Assembly (NCBI RefSeq): GCF_944385615.1 | Contig: NZ_CALWXV010000027.1 | Coordinates: forward strand, 1-33,362 | Source: an uncultured Flavonifractor sp. | GTDB lineage: Bacteria > Bacillota > Clostridia > Oscillospirales > Oscillospiraceae | Length of the DNA stretch: 33,362 bases | Direction: 5' to 3' | Part shown: one piece after another, positions 14,523 to 22,770 of the stretch | Position numbering within the stretch: the stretch's first letter is position 1 | Layout: every line of letters starts with the position of its first letter | Program-made: the position numbers and the translations under genes | Notes under the pieces: generated by a model | Told to the model about the DNA's origin: nothing | What the model saw: only the letters and a program-made list of their open reading frames with translations | Databases searched by the model: none

Positions 14523-15650
14523 ATGAAACAGACGCAGACAAGGACCTGGACAGAGATTGATCTGTCCGATCTGGAACATAATTACCGGGCGCTGCGGGCC
14601 ATGCTGCCCCAGGGCTGCCGGTTTTTGGGCGTGGTCAAGGCAGACGCCTATGGACATGGAGCGGTGCCGGTAGCCCGGCGGCTGGAACGGCTGGGGGCGG
14701 AATATCTGGCGGTGGCCTGTCTGGACGAGGCGTCCGAGCTGCGCCAGGCGGGGATTACCACCCCCATTCTGATTTTGGGCTATACCCCAACTGAGCGGGC
14801 GGAGGACCTGCTGGAACAGGTCCTGACCCAGACGGTGTATGATGTGGAGATGGCCAAGGCCCTGTCCCAGGCGGCGGTAGCCGCGGGAAAGACCCTGAAA
14901 ATCCACATCAAGGCGGATACCGGCATGTCCCGGCTGGGCTGGCTGTGCGGCGGTGAAGCGTTGGAGCCGGCGGTGGAGTCCATCGCCCAGGTATGCACCC
15001 TGCCCGGGCTGGAGGCGGAGGGGATCTATACCCACTTTGCCAACGCCGACGGGGATGAGGACTATACCATGCTCCAGTTTACCCGCTTTCTGGACCTGCT
15101 GGAGGCCTTGAAGGGCCGGGGGATCACCTTTTCCATCCGCCATTGTGCCGCCAGTGCGGCGGTGCTCAATTTCCCCTGTACCTATCTGGACATGGTGCGG
15201 CCCGGCATCGCCCTGTACGGTCATTATCCAGATCCCTCCTGTGAGGGACTGGACGGCCCCGGCCTGCGGCCGGTGATGACCCTCAAAACCCGGGTGGCCT
15301 CAGTAAAGACGGTGCCCGCCGGGACCCCGGTGAGCTACGGCTGCACCCATGTGCTGGACCGGGAGACCAAGCTGGCCGCTCTCACCATCGGCTATGCCGA
15401 CGGACTGCCCCGGCTGTGCTCCGACAGGCTGGAGGTGCTTATCCACGGCCAAAAGGCCCCTATTGTGGGCCGGATCTGCATGGATATGTGTATGGCGGAC
15501 GTTACCGGTCTGGAAGTGGCGCCGGGGGACGAGGTGGAGGTATTCGGCAAGCACCTGCCCATTGAGGATCTGGCCGCTCTGGCGGGTACCGTCCAGTATG
15601 AGCTGCTGTGCGCCGTGTCTCCCCGGGTCCATCGGGCTTATCTGGAGTGA
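14523..15650 (+). CDS. alr: Alanine racemase
   Basis: A 375-residue PLP enzyme that interconverts L- and D-alanine for peptidoglycan. The PLP lysine is Lys39 in VVKADAYGHG, and the second catalytic base is Tyr272 in PVSYGCTHV. Other family motifs are IKADTGMSRLG, THFANAD, RPGIALYG and RICMDMCMADV. The N-terminal TIM barrel (to about 245) is followed by the C-terminal beta domain. ATG 14523 follows AAGAGGATG. In Bacilli alr is often followed by mazE-mazF; here a mazF-like gene follows after 200 nt with no mazE between. Confidence 0.96.
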   Translation: MKQTQTRTWTEIDLSDLEHNYRALRAMLPQGCRFLGVVKADAYGHGAVPVARRLERLGAEYLAVACLDEASELRQAGITTPILILGYTPTERAEDLLEQVLTQTVYDVEMAKALSQAAVAAGKTLKIHIKADTGMSRLGWLCGGEALEPAVESIAQVCTLPGLEAEGIYTHFANADGDEDYTMLQFTRFLDLLEALKGRGITFSIRHCAASAAVLNFPCTYLDMVRPGIALYGHYPDPSCEGLDGPGLRPVMTLKTRVASVKTVPAGTPVSYGCTHVLDRETKLAALTIGYADGLPRLCSDRLEVLIHGQKAPIVGRICMDMCMADVTGLEVAPGDEVEVFGKHLPIEDLAALAGTVQYELLCAVSPRVHRAYLE

Positions 15651-15780
15651 GGCACCGGCTGTCCGGCCTGAGCATACAATGGGCCGGGGGAGAAAGGGCA
15701 GGCCCGGCGGCGGGAGGGCCAACCACCCCGCGAAATTTCGTGGAGCGGGTATAATTCCCGCCGCCCCGTGGGAAAATCAT

Positions 15781-15825
15781 AGTGACCACGTTACATAGGC
15801 CTGGGGCCGTGTGACGCTGGTGACT
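15781..15825. repeat. Imperfect inverted repeat before mazF
   Basis: AGTGACCA...GTTACA...GGCC faces GGCC...TGTGACGC...TGGTGACT, giving an imperfect 40-nt hairpin that ends 26 nt before the mazF start codon. It may be a terminator-like structure after alr, or part of toxin regulation. Confidence 0.4.
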
Positions 15826-15850
15826 ATTTTCCGGCGGAGTGTGAGCTTTT

Positions 15851-16216
15851 GTGGATAACAGCGTAAAACGCGGAGACATTTTCTATGCCGATCTGAGCCC
15901 CGTGGTGGGCAGTGAGCAGGGGGGTGTGCGGCCGGTACTCATCGTACAGAATGACACCGGCAACCGGCACAGCCCTACGGTTATTGCCGCTGCCATCACA
16001 TCCCAGACCGGCAAGGCCCGTCTGCCCACCCACATCGAGCTCTCAGCCAACACCTACGGCCTCCCCAAGGAGTCGGTGGTGCTGCTGGAACAGATCCGGA
16101 CGCTGGACAAAAGGCGGCTGAGAGAGCACATGGGACGGTTGGACGAAGCGCAGATGCAGCGGGTGGACAACGCCATCGCGGTCAGCTTTGGCCTGCACAC
16201 GGGCACCATGGTATGA
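15851..16216 (+). CDS. mazF: MazF/NdoA-type mRNA interferase, no antitoxin gene beside it
   Basis: A 121-residue PemK/MazF-fold toxin, very close to B. subtilis NdoA (EndoA): [20 protein letters not shown], then [19 protein letters not shown] and [12 protein letters not shown]. NdoA cuts single-stranded RNA at UACAU-type sites; specificity here is inferred from similarity. The RGD loop and the SEQGG and Thr-Ser residues of the active site are present. The start is GTG 15851, with only a weak GGAG far upstream, which points to low translation. The 200-nt gap after alr has no frame able to encode a MazE-type antitoxin, so the antitoxin is missing or located elsewhere. Confidence 0.93.
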   Translation: MDNSVKRGDIFYADLSPVVGSEQGGVRPVLIVQNDTGNRHSPTVIAAAITSQTGKARLPTHIELSANTYGLPKESVVLLEQIRTLDKRRLREHMGRLDEAQMQRVDNAIAVSFGLHTGTMV

Positions 16217-16224
16217 ACACACTG

Positions 16225-16252
16225 GGGGAGCCGCCCCGGCGGGCGGCTCCCC
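16225..16252. terminator. GC-rich hairpin after mazF
   Basis: Perfect 11-bp stem GGGGAGCCGCC (16225-16235) with GGCGGCTCCCC (16242-16252). There is no T-run, so it may be a weak terminator or processing hairpin before the next gene. Confidence 0.5.
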
Positions 16253-16271
16253 GTCAGACAGGAGGTACATA

Positions 16272-16820
16272 ATGAAACAGAAAAAGTGGCCGGTCCGACT
16301 GATTTCCGGCGGCCTGGTGACCCTGGCGCTGGCAGGGGTGGCGGTGGCCGCTGGCCAGCAGGGCACCCAGTCCGATCCCCTGGTCACCATCAGCTATCTG
16401 GAGCAGCAGGCTATGCCTTCCATTTTAAACCAAGTGGACAAGACGGTGTTGGACAAGCAGACCGTCCTGGAGCAGAAGCTGGCCGCCGTTGTAGACAACT
16501 ATGTAAAGGAAGTGGAGAGCAAGCTGAGCGGCACATCCGGCGGCCAGACCTCCGCCGGAGGGGTGTTCCAGATTGTGGACCTGAAGGCGGGACAGACGGT
16601 GGTAGGCACCGCGGCCTGTGAGTTTCTCCTCCGATCCGGGACGGCGTCCTGCGTCTCCGACACCACCCCCGGACTCATCGACACCACCGACGGCTCCGCC
16701 CTGGGGGGCGGTTCCAATCTGACCACCAACCACCTGTATCTGGCTACCGTTGACGGGCGGGGGGTCAAGGCCGTCACCAATGTGACTATTATGGTGCGGG
16801 GCAGCTATACCATTCGGTAA
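16272..16820 (+). CDS. Secreted protein of unknown function
   Basis: A 182-residue exported protein. Residues 1-27 form a signal peptide (MKQKK, hydrophobic core, AVA-AG). A helical segment follows (about 38-85; MPSILNQVDKTVLDKQTVLE) with coiled-coil character. The C-terminal part (about 98-182) is a small beta-rich domain: LKAGQTVVGTAACEFLLRSG, then TTPGLIDTTDGSALGGG, NHLYLATV and IMVRGSYTI. I do not recognise the family, though the FLLRSG/LGGGSNL/NHLYL pattern feels conserved in clostridial surface proteins. ATG 16272 follows ACAGGAGGT. A terminator closes the unit. Confidence 0.75.
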   Translation: MKQKKWPVRLISGGLVTLALAGVAVAAGQQGTQSDPLVTISYLEQQAMPSILNQVDKTVLDKQTVLEQKLAAVVDNYVKEVESKLSGTSGGQTSAGGVFQIVDLKAGQTVVGTAACEFLLRSGTASCVSDTTPGLIDTTDGSALGGGSNLTTNHLYLATVDGRGVKAVTNVTIMVRGSYTIR

Positions 16821-16857
16821 GCGGGAAGGGGACAGCTCCCCCACTCTCGCAGCCTTT

Positions 16858-16906
16858 GGCCGTACGGGTTGGAGCGCACAAGCCGCTCCTGCCGTACGGC
16901 CTTTTT
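16858..16906 (+). terminator. Terminator of the secreted-protein gene
   Basis: Long stem: GGCCGTACGG plus GGAGCG on the left pairs with CGCTCC and CCGTACGGCC on the right, ending at 16901, followed by TTTTT. Confidence 0.9.
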
Positions 16907-16979
16907 CGTTACAGGATAGAGAGTACCGGACCGCCCCGGCCCAAAGTTGGGATGGAGCCGGAACAAGGAGGAAAGGGAC

Positions 16980-19900
16980 ATGGATCTGCTGCACCAATGC
17001 CAGCTCTGGCACGAGCATGACGAGTACCAAAAGATCATTGACCTCCTGGAGGAAATCCCTGCCCAGGCCCGCACCCCGGAGATGGACAGCGAGCTGGCCC
17101 GGGCCTATAACAACGTCGCCCAGCCCGGTGAAAAAGAGCTGTTCCAAAAGGCCATCGCCCTGCTGAAGCCCCACGAAGATTATTTTGAGCATGACCACTA
17201 CTGGAATTTCCGTATGGCTTATGCCTACTACTACTTAGACCAGGAGGGCCTGGCCCTTCGCTACTTCCAGAAGGCGCTGGAGGCCCGCCCCGGCGACAGG
17301 GATACCCTGGAATTTATTGAGAATTGCCGCAAATGTCTGGCGCTGCCCTACTTTGAGGAAACCTTCCGGCAGCGGACTGCCAGAGCGTGGCGGGCCTTTG
17401 AACAGGAAGAGGGGGAAGTGCGCCGCGCGCTGGAGGAGGACGGGGCGCAGATCTGGCGGGAGGAGCTGACCGCCCGGTGTGAGATCCTTTTGCGCCAGGC
17501 CATTGCGGACCTCTCCCTGGAACTGGACTATGATGGGAAACGGTGTAAGCTGCTCCTTAACACGGATGGGGACCGGGTGAAGCTGTTTGAGCTGGACTAT
17601 TTCCAGCGCCATGCCCCTGCCTCTGTGCTGAAGCGCTGGGATATTCTGGTGGACTGCGGCTCGTGCTCTGGCAGTGTACAGGAGGAGCTGGACCGCTATA
17701 CTGCCTATCGGGGAGAGGAGGATCAGGACCCCGATGCCGACTGGCGCATGGATATGATCGTAGGCTCCACCTGCTGCCCGCCGCTGATCGAGGACTATCT
17801 TCACGGAGAGAGCCAGGGCATGGACGAGCTGCACCGCAATGGCGCGGCGGCGGGGTTTCTGTGCTATCCGCTGGACGGCTTTACCGGCCAGGACCCCACT
17901 CAGCAGCTCTTCGACTTCCGGGACGCTTTGGAGGCGGCCTTAAAGCGGCGGGCCGGGAAAGAGGCCTTTACCCTCATCGGCGGCGGCGCCGGGACCCGTT
18001 ACGGCTATGTGGACCTGATTGCCTGGGATCTGCCCGCCGTACTCAATGCGGCGGCGGAGTTCTTTCAGGGGACCCAGCTGCCCTGGGCCAGCTTTCATGT
18101 GTTCCGCCGGGAGGTTGCCTCTGTGCGCCTGCTGGTCCGGGAGGAGGAACCGGAGGAGGACCCCCAGGTCCACCCGGAGACCGGCTCCATCCTCTCTCAG
18201 GAGGACCTGGACACCTTGGAGTCCTTTGTGGGGGAGACCAAGGGCTACTATGGCCGGATGCTGGACTATCTTCAGAAATTCGTGGAAGAGGGCGTACAGG
18301 AAGAGCGGTTCACCGAGGGACAGGCCCGACGGGACCTTGTGCTGGGTTTGTGGTATGCCTATGCCTGTCTCAATCTGGACGAATATGAGTTCTACTACCG
18401 GGCGGCCCAGTGGATGTCCCACTCCGAGGACAAGGCCAAGGGCTGCGGCGTCTGGTATTACCGCTATTCTGTGGCCCTGATGTACTGCGGCAGGCTGGAG
18501 GAAGCCCGCCGGTATGCCGAACTGGGGGTGGAGGAGGAGCCCGCTTATCCCTGGATCTGGCTCCAGGCGGGCAAGCTGCGCAGCTGGGCTGGAGATCGGG
18601 AAGGGGCGCTGGAGGCGGTGCGGCGGGGCCTTGCCCTGGAGCCCGGCGACCATGAGTTTCTCACGCTGGAGCGGGAGATCCGGGAGGGGGCGACCCTGGA
18701 ACAGATGGAATACCACTGGATCAACCCCGAGCTGGATCAAAGGCTCCAGAAAGGACTGGACCAGGACGCCGACAGCAAGCAGCGGGCCATTTCCTGTATC
18801 ACCGTCAACCCTGCGGGCCTTGCGGACTTCCAGCGCATTTTCCACCCCGACCCGGAGTCCTTCACCAAAGATGCCCCTTATTGCAGCTTCTTCTACCCGG
18901 TTCAGGGAGAAGAGGTGGAGCTGGTGTTCCGCATGAATGAGGCAGGCCTGTCCAAGCTGAAAGCCGACTGGCTCCAGACCCAAAAGGAGCGTTTGGAGTG
19001 CGGCGATTGGCTGACCTGGACCACCCGGCAGGGGGACCGGGGAACGCTTGACGCGGTGCTCTTCGACCTGGACTACCAGGTCAGCCTGGTGTATAAGGTC
19101 CAGGGAGAGGAGGACTGGTATTTCCGGGTGCGGCTGAATGAGGACGGCACCCCTTGCGAGACAGAGGTGCCCCAGGGAGAAGCGGAATACTACAGCGAAG
19201 GGGAGCTGGACACGGTCCAGCAGCACATTGAGCAGACCTTCGGACCCTTTGAGCAGGTGTGGCACGAGCTGGTCTCCCCGGATATCCATGTGGATATCTG
19301 CCTGATCCCGCCTGCGGAGGAACGGGACTATTATACCCTTGTGACCATGGGCATGGGGGCCCACCGGATGCATGTGCCGGAGGAGCTGGCGGAGCATAAG
19401 CTGGAACGGGCGGAGCTGGTCATTGCTCTGCCGCCCGACTGGAAACTGAGCTCCGACGAATTGTCTGACGAAACTTGGTACTGGCCCATGCGTCTGCTGA
19501 AGATCCTGGCCCGGCTGCCCATCCAGTCGGATACCTGGCTGGGCTGGGGACACACCATGGATAACCAGGAGCCTTTTGCCCCCAACACCCGGCTGTGCGG
19601 GGCCATGCTCATTGGTCCCCAGCGGGTGGAGGAGGGGGGAGAGGTCTGCCTTCTGCCGGACGGCGATGAGGTCAATTTCTACCAGGTGATCCCTCTTTAT
19701 CGGGAGGAGCTGGAGTACAAGCAGGCCACCGACGCCGATGCTCTGCTGGAGCGGCTGGAGGGCAGCAGCTTTGTGGTACATCCCAACCGGCCCAATGTGG
19801 CCCCCTCTCACGCGGGAGAACGGGCGGAGGAGAACGAGCTGGTGCTGGACGACGGGAACCGGCACATGGAAAAGAGCAAGGAAAAGGGCCTGCCGGTGGA

Positions 19901-20327
19901 GGAACTGGCGGGACTCAATCATCTGGCCATTTTCCTGCGCTGGTGTATGGAACACGACTTGATGAGCCTGACCTTTCTGGAGCGGTATGACAGCGTAGCG
20001 CAGCGGTTCCAGGCGGATCTTTCTCATCTGGACCTGCGCCCCTTTATCCGGGATGAACTGGACGGACAGCTCTTCTTCCCCCTCTTTGATGAGGAGGGGG
20101 CGGCTTTTGCCCGTTGGTATTACGCTGACGAGGACAAAGATCCCTGCTATACCGGCGACATTGACGAGTACGCCTTGGCCTATTTTGGCCCGGAGCGGTA
20201 TCATTCCAGGGAATTTCAGGACGAAGCATACCTGTTTGTGCCCTTTGACGAGGATTACTACCAGGCCATGGCGGAGGTCATTCAGCGGCGTTGGGATCAG
20301 TGGCAGCAGCTGCGGGAGGATGCCTGA
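16980..20327 (+). CDS. Large TPR / suppressor-of-fused (SUFU) domain protein
   Basis: A 1115-residue soluble, acidic protein. Residues 1-120 hold TPR-like helices (WNFRMAYAYYYLDQEGLALR, then YFQKALEARPGDRDTLEFI). Residues 180-380 are a mixed domain of unknown type. A second TPR stretch spans about 450-580 (GRLEEARRYAELGVEEEP). About 740-915 matches the suppressor-of-fused domain (EQTFGPFEQVWHELVSPDIH; ERAELVIALPPDW; SDTWLGWGHTM; GAMLIGP). The C-terminus (about 930-1115) is another acidic domain. Bacterial SUFU proteins are often linked to toxin-immunity loci or protein-protein interaction; the role here is unknown. ATG 16980 follows AAGGAGGAAA. Its stop codon abuts the stop of the convergent LysR gene with zero bases between, and no terminator is visible there. 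Confidence 0.85.
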   Translation: MDLLHQCQLWHEHDEYQKIIDLLEEIPAQARTPEMDSELARAYNNVAQPGEKELFQKAIALLKPHEDYFEHDHYWNFRMAYAYYYLDQEGLALRYFQKALEARPGDRDTLEFIENCRKCLALPYFEETFRQRTARAWRAFEQEEGEVRRALEEDGAQIWREELTARCEILLRQAIADLSLELDYDGKRCKLLLNTDGDRVKLFELDYFQRHAPASVLKRWDILVDCGSCSGSVQEELDRYTAYRGEEDQDPDADWRMDMIVGSTCCPPLIEDYLHGESQGMDELHRNGAAAGFLCYPLDGFTGQDPTQQLFDFRDALEAALKRRAGKEAFTLIGGGAGTRYGYVDLIAWDLPAVLNAAAEFFQGTQLPWASFHVFRREVASVRLLVREEEPEEDPQVHPETGSILSQEDLDTLESFVGETKGYYGRMLDYLQKFVEEGVQEERFTEGQARRDLVLGLWYAYACLNLDEYEFYYRAAQWMSHSEDKAKGCGVWYYRYSVALMYCGRLEEARRYAELGVEEEPAYPWIWLQAGKLRSWAGDREGALEAVRRGLALEPGDHEFLTLEREIREGATLEQMEYHWINPELDQRLQKGLDQDADSKQRAISCITVNPAGLADFQRIFHPDPESFTKDAPYCSFFYPVQGEEVELVFRMNEAGLSKLKADWLQTQKERLECGDWLTWTTRQGDRGTLDAVLFDLDYQVSLVYKVQGEEDWYFRVRLNEDGTPCETEVPQGEAEYYSEGELDTVQQHIEQTFGPFEQVWHELVSPDIHVDICLIPPAEERDYYTLVTMGMGAHRMHVPEELAEHKLERAELVIALPPDWKLSSDELSDETWYWPMRLLKILARLPIQSDTWLGWGHTMDNQEPFAPNTRLCGAMLIGPQRVEEGGEVCLLPDGDEVNFYQVIPLYREELEYKQATDADALLERLEGSSFVVHPNRPNVAPSHAGERAEENELVLDDGNRHMEKSKEKGLPVEELAGLNHLAIFLRWCMEHDLMSLTFLERYDSVAQRFQADLSHLDLRPFIRDELDGQLFFPLFDEEGAAFARWYYADEDKDPCYTGDIDEYALAYFGPERYHSREFQDEAYLFVPFDEDYYQAMAEVIQRRWDQWQQLREDA

Positions 20328-21224
20328 TTATTGGGCGGCCTGGATGCGGGTCACTGCCTGGACAAACCGCTTCACATCCTCGCTGGGTTCCAGGGCGTAG
20401 ATCAGGCCGTAGGGAATGGCGTAGTCCCAGTTCACTGGCAGCGTGACCAGCGCCGGGTGGACGTCCTGCCAGCACTCCAGGGTCAACAGCACGTTTCCCG
20501 TCTCGGCGCAGCGGTTGAATACAGAGATGTCATAAAAATGGGGGGTATCCTCCAGGTGTATTTTAGGGTGATTGGTTCGTAGATCGGCCCGCAGCCGGTC
20601 GTTGAGGGGGGAATCCCCCTCCTGTACCATCATTAAGGTCTGGCCGTACAGGTCGGAGAGCTCCAGCCGCTTCTTGGCGGCAAGGGGATGCTCCCGCCGT
20701 ACGGCCACCATTTTTCGATAAGTGCCGAGAGGAAGCAGACGGCACTGGTCCAGCCAAGTTTTAGAATCACAGACCCCCACCAGAAAATCGAATTTTTCCC
20801 CCAGCTGTCCGATCTCGCTCAAAATGCCCCGGTGGTCGTCCTCAAAGGGGACCAGGTGGAGCTTATAGTCGGGAAATTCCCGATTGACCTGATACCACAG
20901 GTCCATAAAAGGCTTGGCAGGATTCAGAAGCGACGTGCCCACACAGAAGGTGGTCTCCGCCGCGCACAGGGTGGCCCGGGCGTTGGCGATGGAGCGCTGG
21001 GCATAATCGGCCAGAAACTTGGTATCCCGGTAGATCACCTCTCCCGCCGGAGTGAGATGCACTCCATGAGGGGTGCGCTCCAGCAGAATCAGCTCCAGAT
21101 GGGCCTCCAGGGCGTCCATTTGTTTTTTCACCGCTGTAGGAGAAATAAAAAGCTGTCTGGACGCCTTGGTAAAACTGCCGCAGTCGGCCACCGCCACAAA
21201 GCTGCCCAGCAGAGGATTGAGCAT
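20328..21224 (-). CDS. LysR-family transcriptional regulator
   Basis: A 298-residue LysR-type regulator. The N-terminal helix-turn-helix reads GSFTKASRQLFISPTAVKKQ and is followed by the linker helix; the C-terminal periplasmic-binding-like effector domain occupies about 90-298. It is divergent from the flavodoxin-cupin-CMD operon, the usual arrangement in which a LysR protein activates its neighbour in response to a small molecule. ATG 21224 follows AAGGAGGGG. Effector unknown; a quinone, phenolic or oxidant signal would fit the enzymes next to it, but this is inference. Confidence 0.92.
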   Translation of the reverse strand: MLNPLLGSFVAVADCGSFTKASRQLFISPTAVKKQMDALEAHLELILLERTPHGVHLTPAGEVIYRDTKFLADYAQRSIANARATLCAAETTFCVGTSLLNPAKPFMDLWYQVNREFPDYKLHLVPFEDDHRGILSEIGQLGEKFDFLVGVCDSKTWLDQCRLLPLGTYRKMVAVRREHPLAAKKRLELSDLYGQTLMMVQEGDSPLNDRLRADLRTNHPKIHLEDTPHFYDISVFNRCAETGNVLLTLECWQDVHPALVTLPVNWDYAIPYGLIYALEPSEDVKRFVQAVTRIQAAQ

Positions 21225-21260
21225 GAATACCCCTCCTTATATAAACTTCTAGTTCATGCT

Positions 21261-21289
21261 ATGCTAACAAATCAGAGATTCCCAGTCAA
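21261..21289 (-). promoter_or_regulatory. Promoter of the LysR gene in the divergent intergenic region
   Basis: Minus strand TTGACT, 17 nt, TAGCAT. On the plus strand a TAAAAT (-10-like, 21303-21308) precedes the flavodoxin gene but has no recognisable -35, which is typical of an activator-dependent promoter. Confidence 0.55.
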
Positions 21290-21329
21290 GGGGAGGCCTG
21301 ATAAAATAAGGGCAGAAGGAGGGGATGGT

Positions 21330-21851
21330 ATGGCGAATCTCATTGCCTATTTCTCACGGGCAGACGAAAATTATGTCAGCGGGACCCTGAAATGGTTGGA
21401 GACCGGCAACACGGAGGTGATTGCCGGTATGATCCAGCAGTTGACGGGGGGAGTGCTGTTTCCCATTCAGCCCGTTCAACCCTATGCCAAGGATTACAAT
21501 ACCTGCATTGCCCAGGCCCAGGCCGACCAGCGCCGGGATGCACGGCCGGAGTTGAGGGCATGGCCGGAGGGGGTGGAGGCCTATGACACCATCTATCTGG
21601 GCTACCCAAACTACTGGGGCACCATGCCCATGGCGGTCTTTACCTTTCTGGAGCGCCTGGATGTGACCGGGAAGATCATTTATCCCTTCTGCACCCATGA
21701 GGGCAGTGGCATGGGCCGCAGTGAGGCGGATCTCCGCCGCCTGTGCCCAGGGGCAGAGGTAAAGCCAGGGCTTGCCATCGTGGGCGCCCGGGTGGATCAG
21801 GCGGAAGAGACGGTACGGAAATGGCTCAACCAGAACAAGGAGGCAGGCTAA
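21330..21851 (+). CDS. Flavodoxin-like protein
   Basis: A 173-residue flavodoxin-fold protein. The N-terminus IAYFSRADENY forms the FMN phosphate loop (variant of TGNTE), and YDTIYLGYPNYWGTMPMAVF is the isoalloxazine loop characteristic of flavodoxin_4-type proteins; FCTHEGSGMGRSEADL follows. It probably binds FMN and passes electrons in quinone or dye reduction. ATG 21330 follows AGAAGGAGG. First gene of a three-gene operon; the cupin gene starts 1 nt after its stop. Likely activated by the divergent LysR protein. Confidence 0.88.
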   Translation: MANLIAYFSRADENYVSGTLKWLETGNTEVIAGMIQQLTGGVLFPIQPVQPYAKDYNTCIAQAQADQRRDARPELRAWPEGVEAYDTIYLGYPNYWGTMPMAVFTFLERLDVTGKIIYPFCTHEGSGMGRSEADLRRLCPGAEVKPGLAIVGARVDQAEETVRKWLNQNKEAG

Positions 21852-21852
21852 C

Positions 21853-22263
21853 ATGGAAGTACAAAATCTGAGCGTTTTTCCCACAGGGGGAAAAAATGAC
21901 GCCTATGCCCAGTATTTTGTGGGCCAGAGTTATTTAAATATGCTTACCACCCAGGGGGTGGCCATCGGCAACGTGACCTTTGAGCCGGGGTGCCGGAACA
22001 ACTGGCACATTCATCATGCCAAAGCGGGCGGGGGGCAAATCCTGCTGTGTACCGCCGGCCGGGGCTGGTATCAGGCGTGGGGCGAACAGGCCCGGGAGCT
22101 GCATCCCGGCGATGTGGTAGTCATTCCCCCGGAGGTCAAACACTGGCACGGCGCTGCCCGGGACAGCTGGTTCCAGCACCTGGCGGTGGAGGTGCCCGGA
22201 GAGGACTGCCGGAATGAGTGGTGTGAGCCAGTGGCGGATGAGGAATACGATCAGCTGAAGTAA
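21853..22263 (+). CDS. Cupin-domain protein
   Basis: A 136-residue single-domain cupin. Metal-ligand motif 1 is present as HIHHAKAGGGQILLC and motif 2 as HPGDVVVIPPEVKHWHGA, giving His/His/Gln-Glu and His ligands for a mononuclear metal. It resembles the cupins that accompany carboxymuconolactone decarboxylase genes in redox or detoxification operons. ATG 21853 lies 1 nt after the flavodoxin stop, with GGAGGC upstream inside the preceding gene. Substrate unknown. Confidence 0.92.
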   Translation: MEVQNLSVFPTGGKNDAYAQYFVGQSYLNMLTTQGVAIGNVTFEPGCRNNWHIHHAKAGGGQILLCTAGRGWYQAWGEQARELHPGDVVVIPPEVKHWHGAARDSWFQHLAVEVPGEDCRNEWCEPVADEEYDQLK

Positions 22264-22278
22264 AAGGGGGAACCTAAG

Positions 22279-22605
22279 ATGGTAAAACAGACTGCGGGAC
22301 GGGATGCGCTAGGGACGTTTGCCCCGAAATTCGCGGAATTAAATGACGACGTGCTGTTTGGACAGGTATGGAGCCGGGAAGAGGCCCTTTCTCTCCGGGA
22401 CCGGAGTGTGGTCACGGTGGTGGCCCTGATGGCGCAGGGGTTGGTGGACAGCTCCTTCCAATACCATCTGGAGACGGCCAGGAAAAACGGTGTGACTGCC
22501 GGAGAGATGGCGGAAATTTTGACCCACGCCGCCTTTTATGCCGGTTGGCCCAAGGCTTGGGCCGCCTTCCGCATGGCAAAAGAGGTCTATGAAAATCAGC
22601 ATTGA
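22279..22605 (+). CDS. Carboxymuconolactone decarboxylase-family protein
   Basis: A 108-residue all-helical CMD/AhpD-fold protein: REEALSLRDRSVVTVVALMA, then FQYHLETARKNGVTAGEMAE and HAAFYAGWPKAWAAFRMAKE. It lacks the CxxC of AhpD, so a peroxidase role is unlikely; a gamma-carboxymuconolactone decarboxylase-like or unknown lyase role fits better. ATG 22279 has AAAGGGGG upstream, 15 nt after the cupin stop. Last gene of the operon, followed by a strong hairpin. Confidence 0.9.
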   Translation: MVKQTAGRDALGTFAPKFAELNDDVLFGQVWSREEALSLRDRSVVTVVALMAQGLVDSSFQYHLETARKNGVTAGEMAEILTHAAFYAGWPKAWAAFRMAKEVYENQH

Positions 22606-22615
22606 TGGTCCGCTT

Positions 22616-22647
22616 AGAGGGGCCGCGGCGTCTGCCGCGGCCCCTCT
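22616..22647 (+). terminator. Terminator of the flavodoxin operon
   Basis: Perfect 13-bp stem AGAGGGGCCGCGG (22616-22628) with 22635-22647, loop CGTCTG. The tail GTTGTCT is only moderately T-rich. Confidence 0.7.
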
Positions 22648-22725
22648 GTTGTCTGCCGGAAGCAAAGGCTTTATAAAATTTAAGGCAGAATTAAGAAGCC
22701 GTTTCTGTACCGGGGCCCTCCCATG

Positions 22726-22734
22726 TGCTATACT
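22726..22734 (+). promoter_or_regulatory. Extended -10 promoter before the YcxB-like gene
   Basis: TG-C-TATACT with no clear -35, 36 nt upstream of the start codon; the DNA upstream is AT-rich. Confidence 0.45.
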
Positions 22735-22770
22735 GCACCTACTCAAACAATTAAGTTGGAGGAGGTCTCT

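Noticed and set aside
15750-15755. A TATAAT inside GCGGGTATAATTCCCGC before mazF
   Set aside because: No -35 at 16-18 nt; it lies in a short palindrome, so a promoter is unlikely though not excluded.
17940-20204. A 754-codon minus-strand frame inside the SUFU gene
   Set aside because: Antisense shadow of a recognisable protein; no ribosome site and a low-complexity His/Gln/Leu-rich composition.
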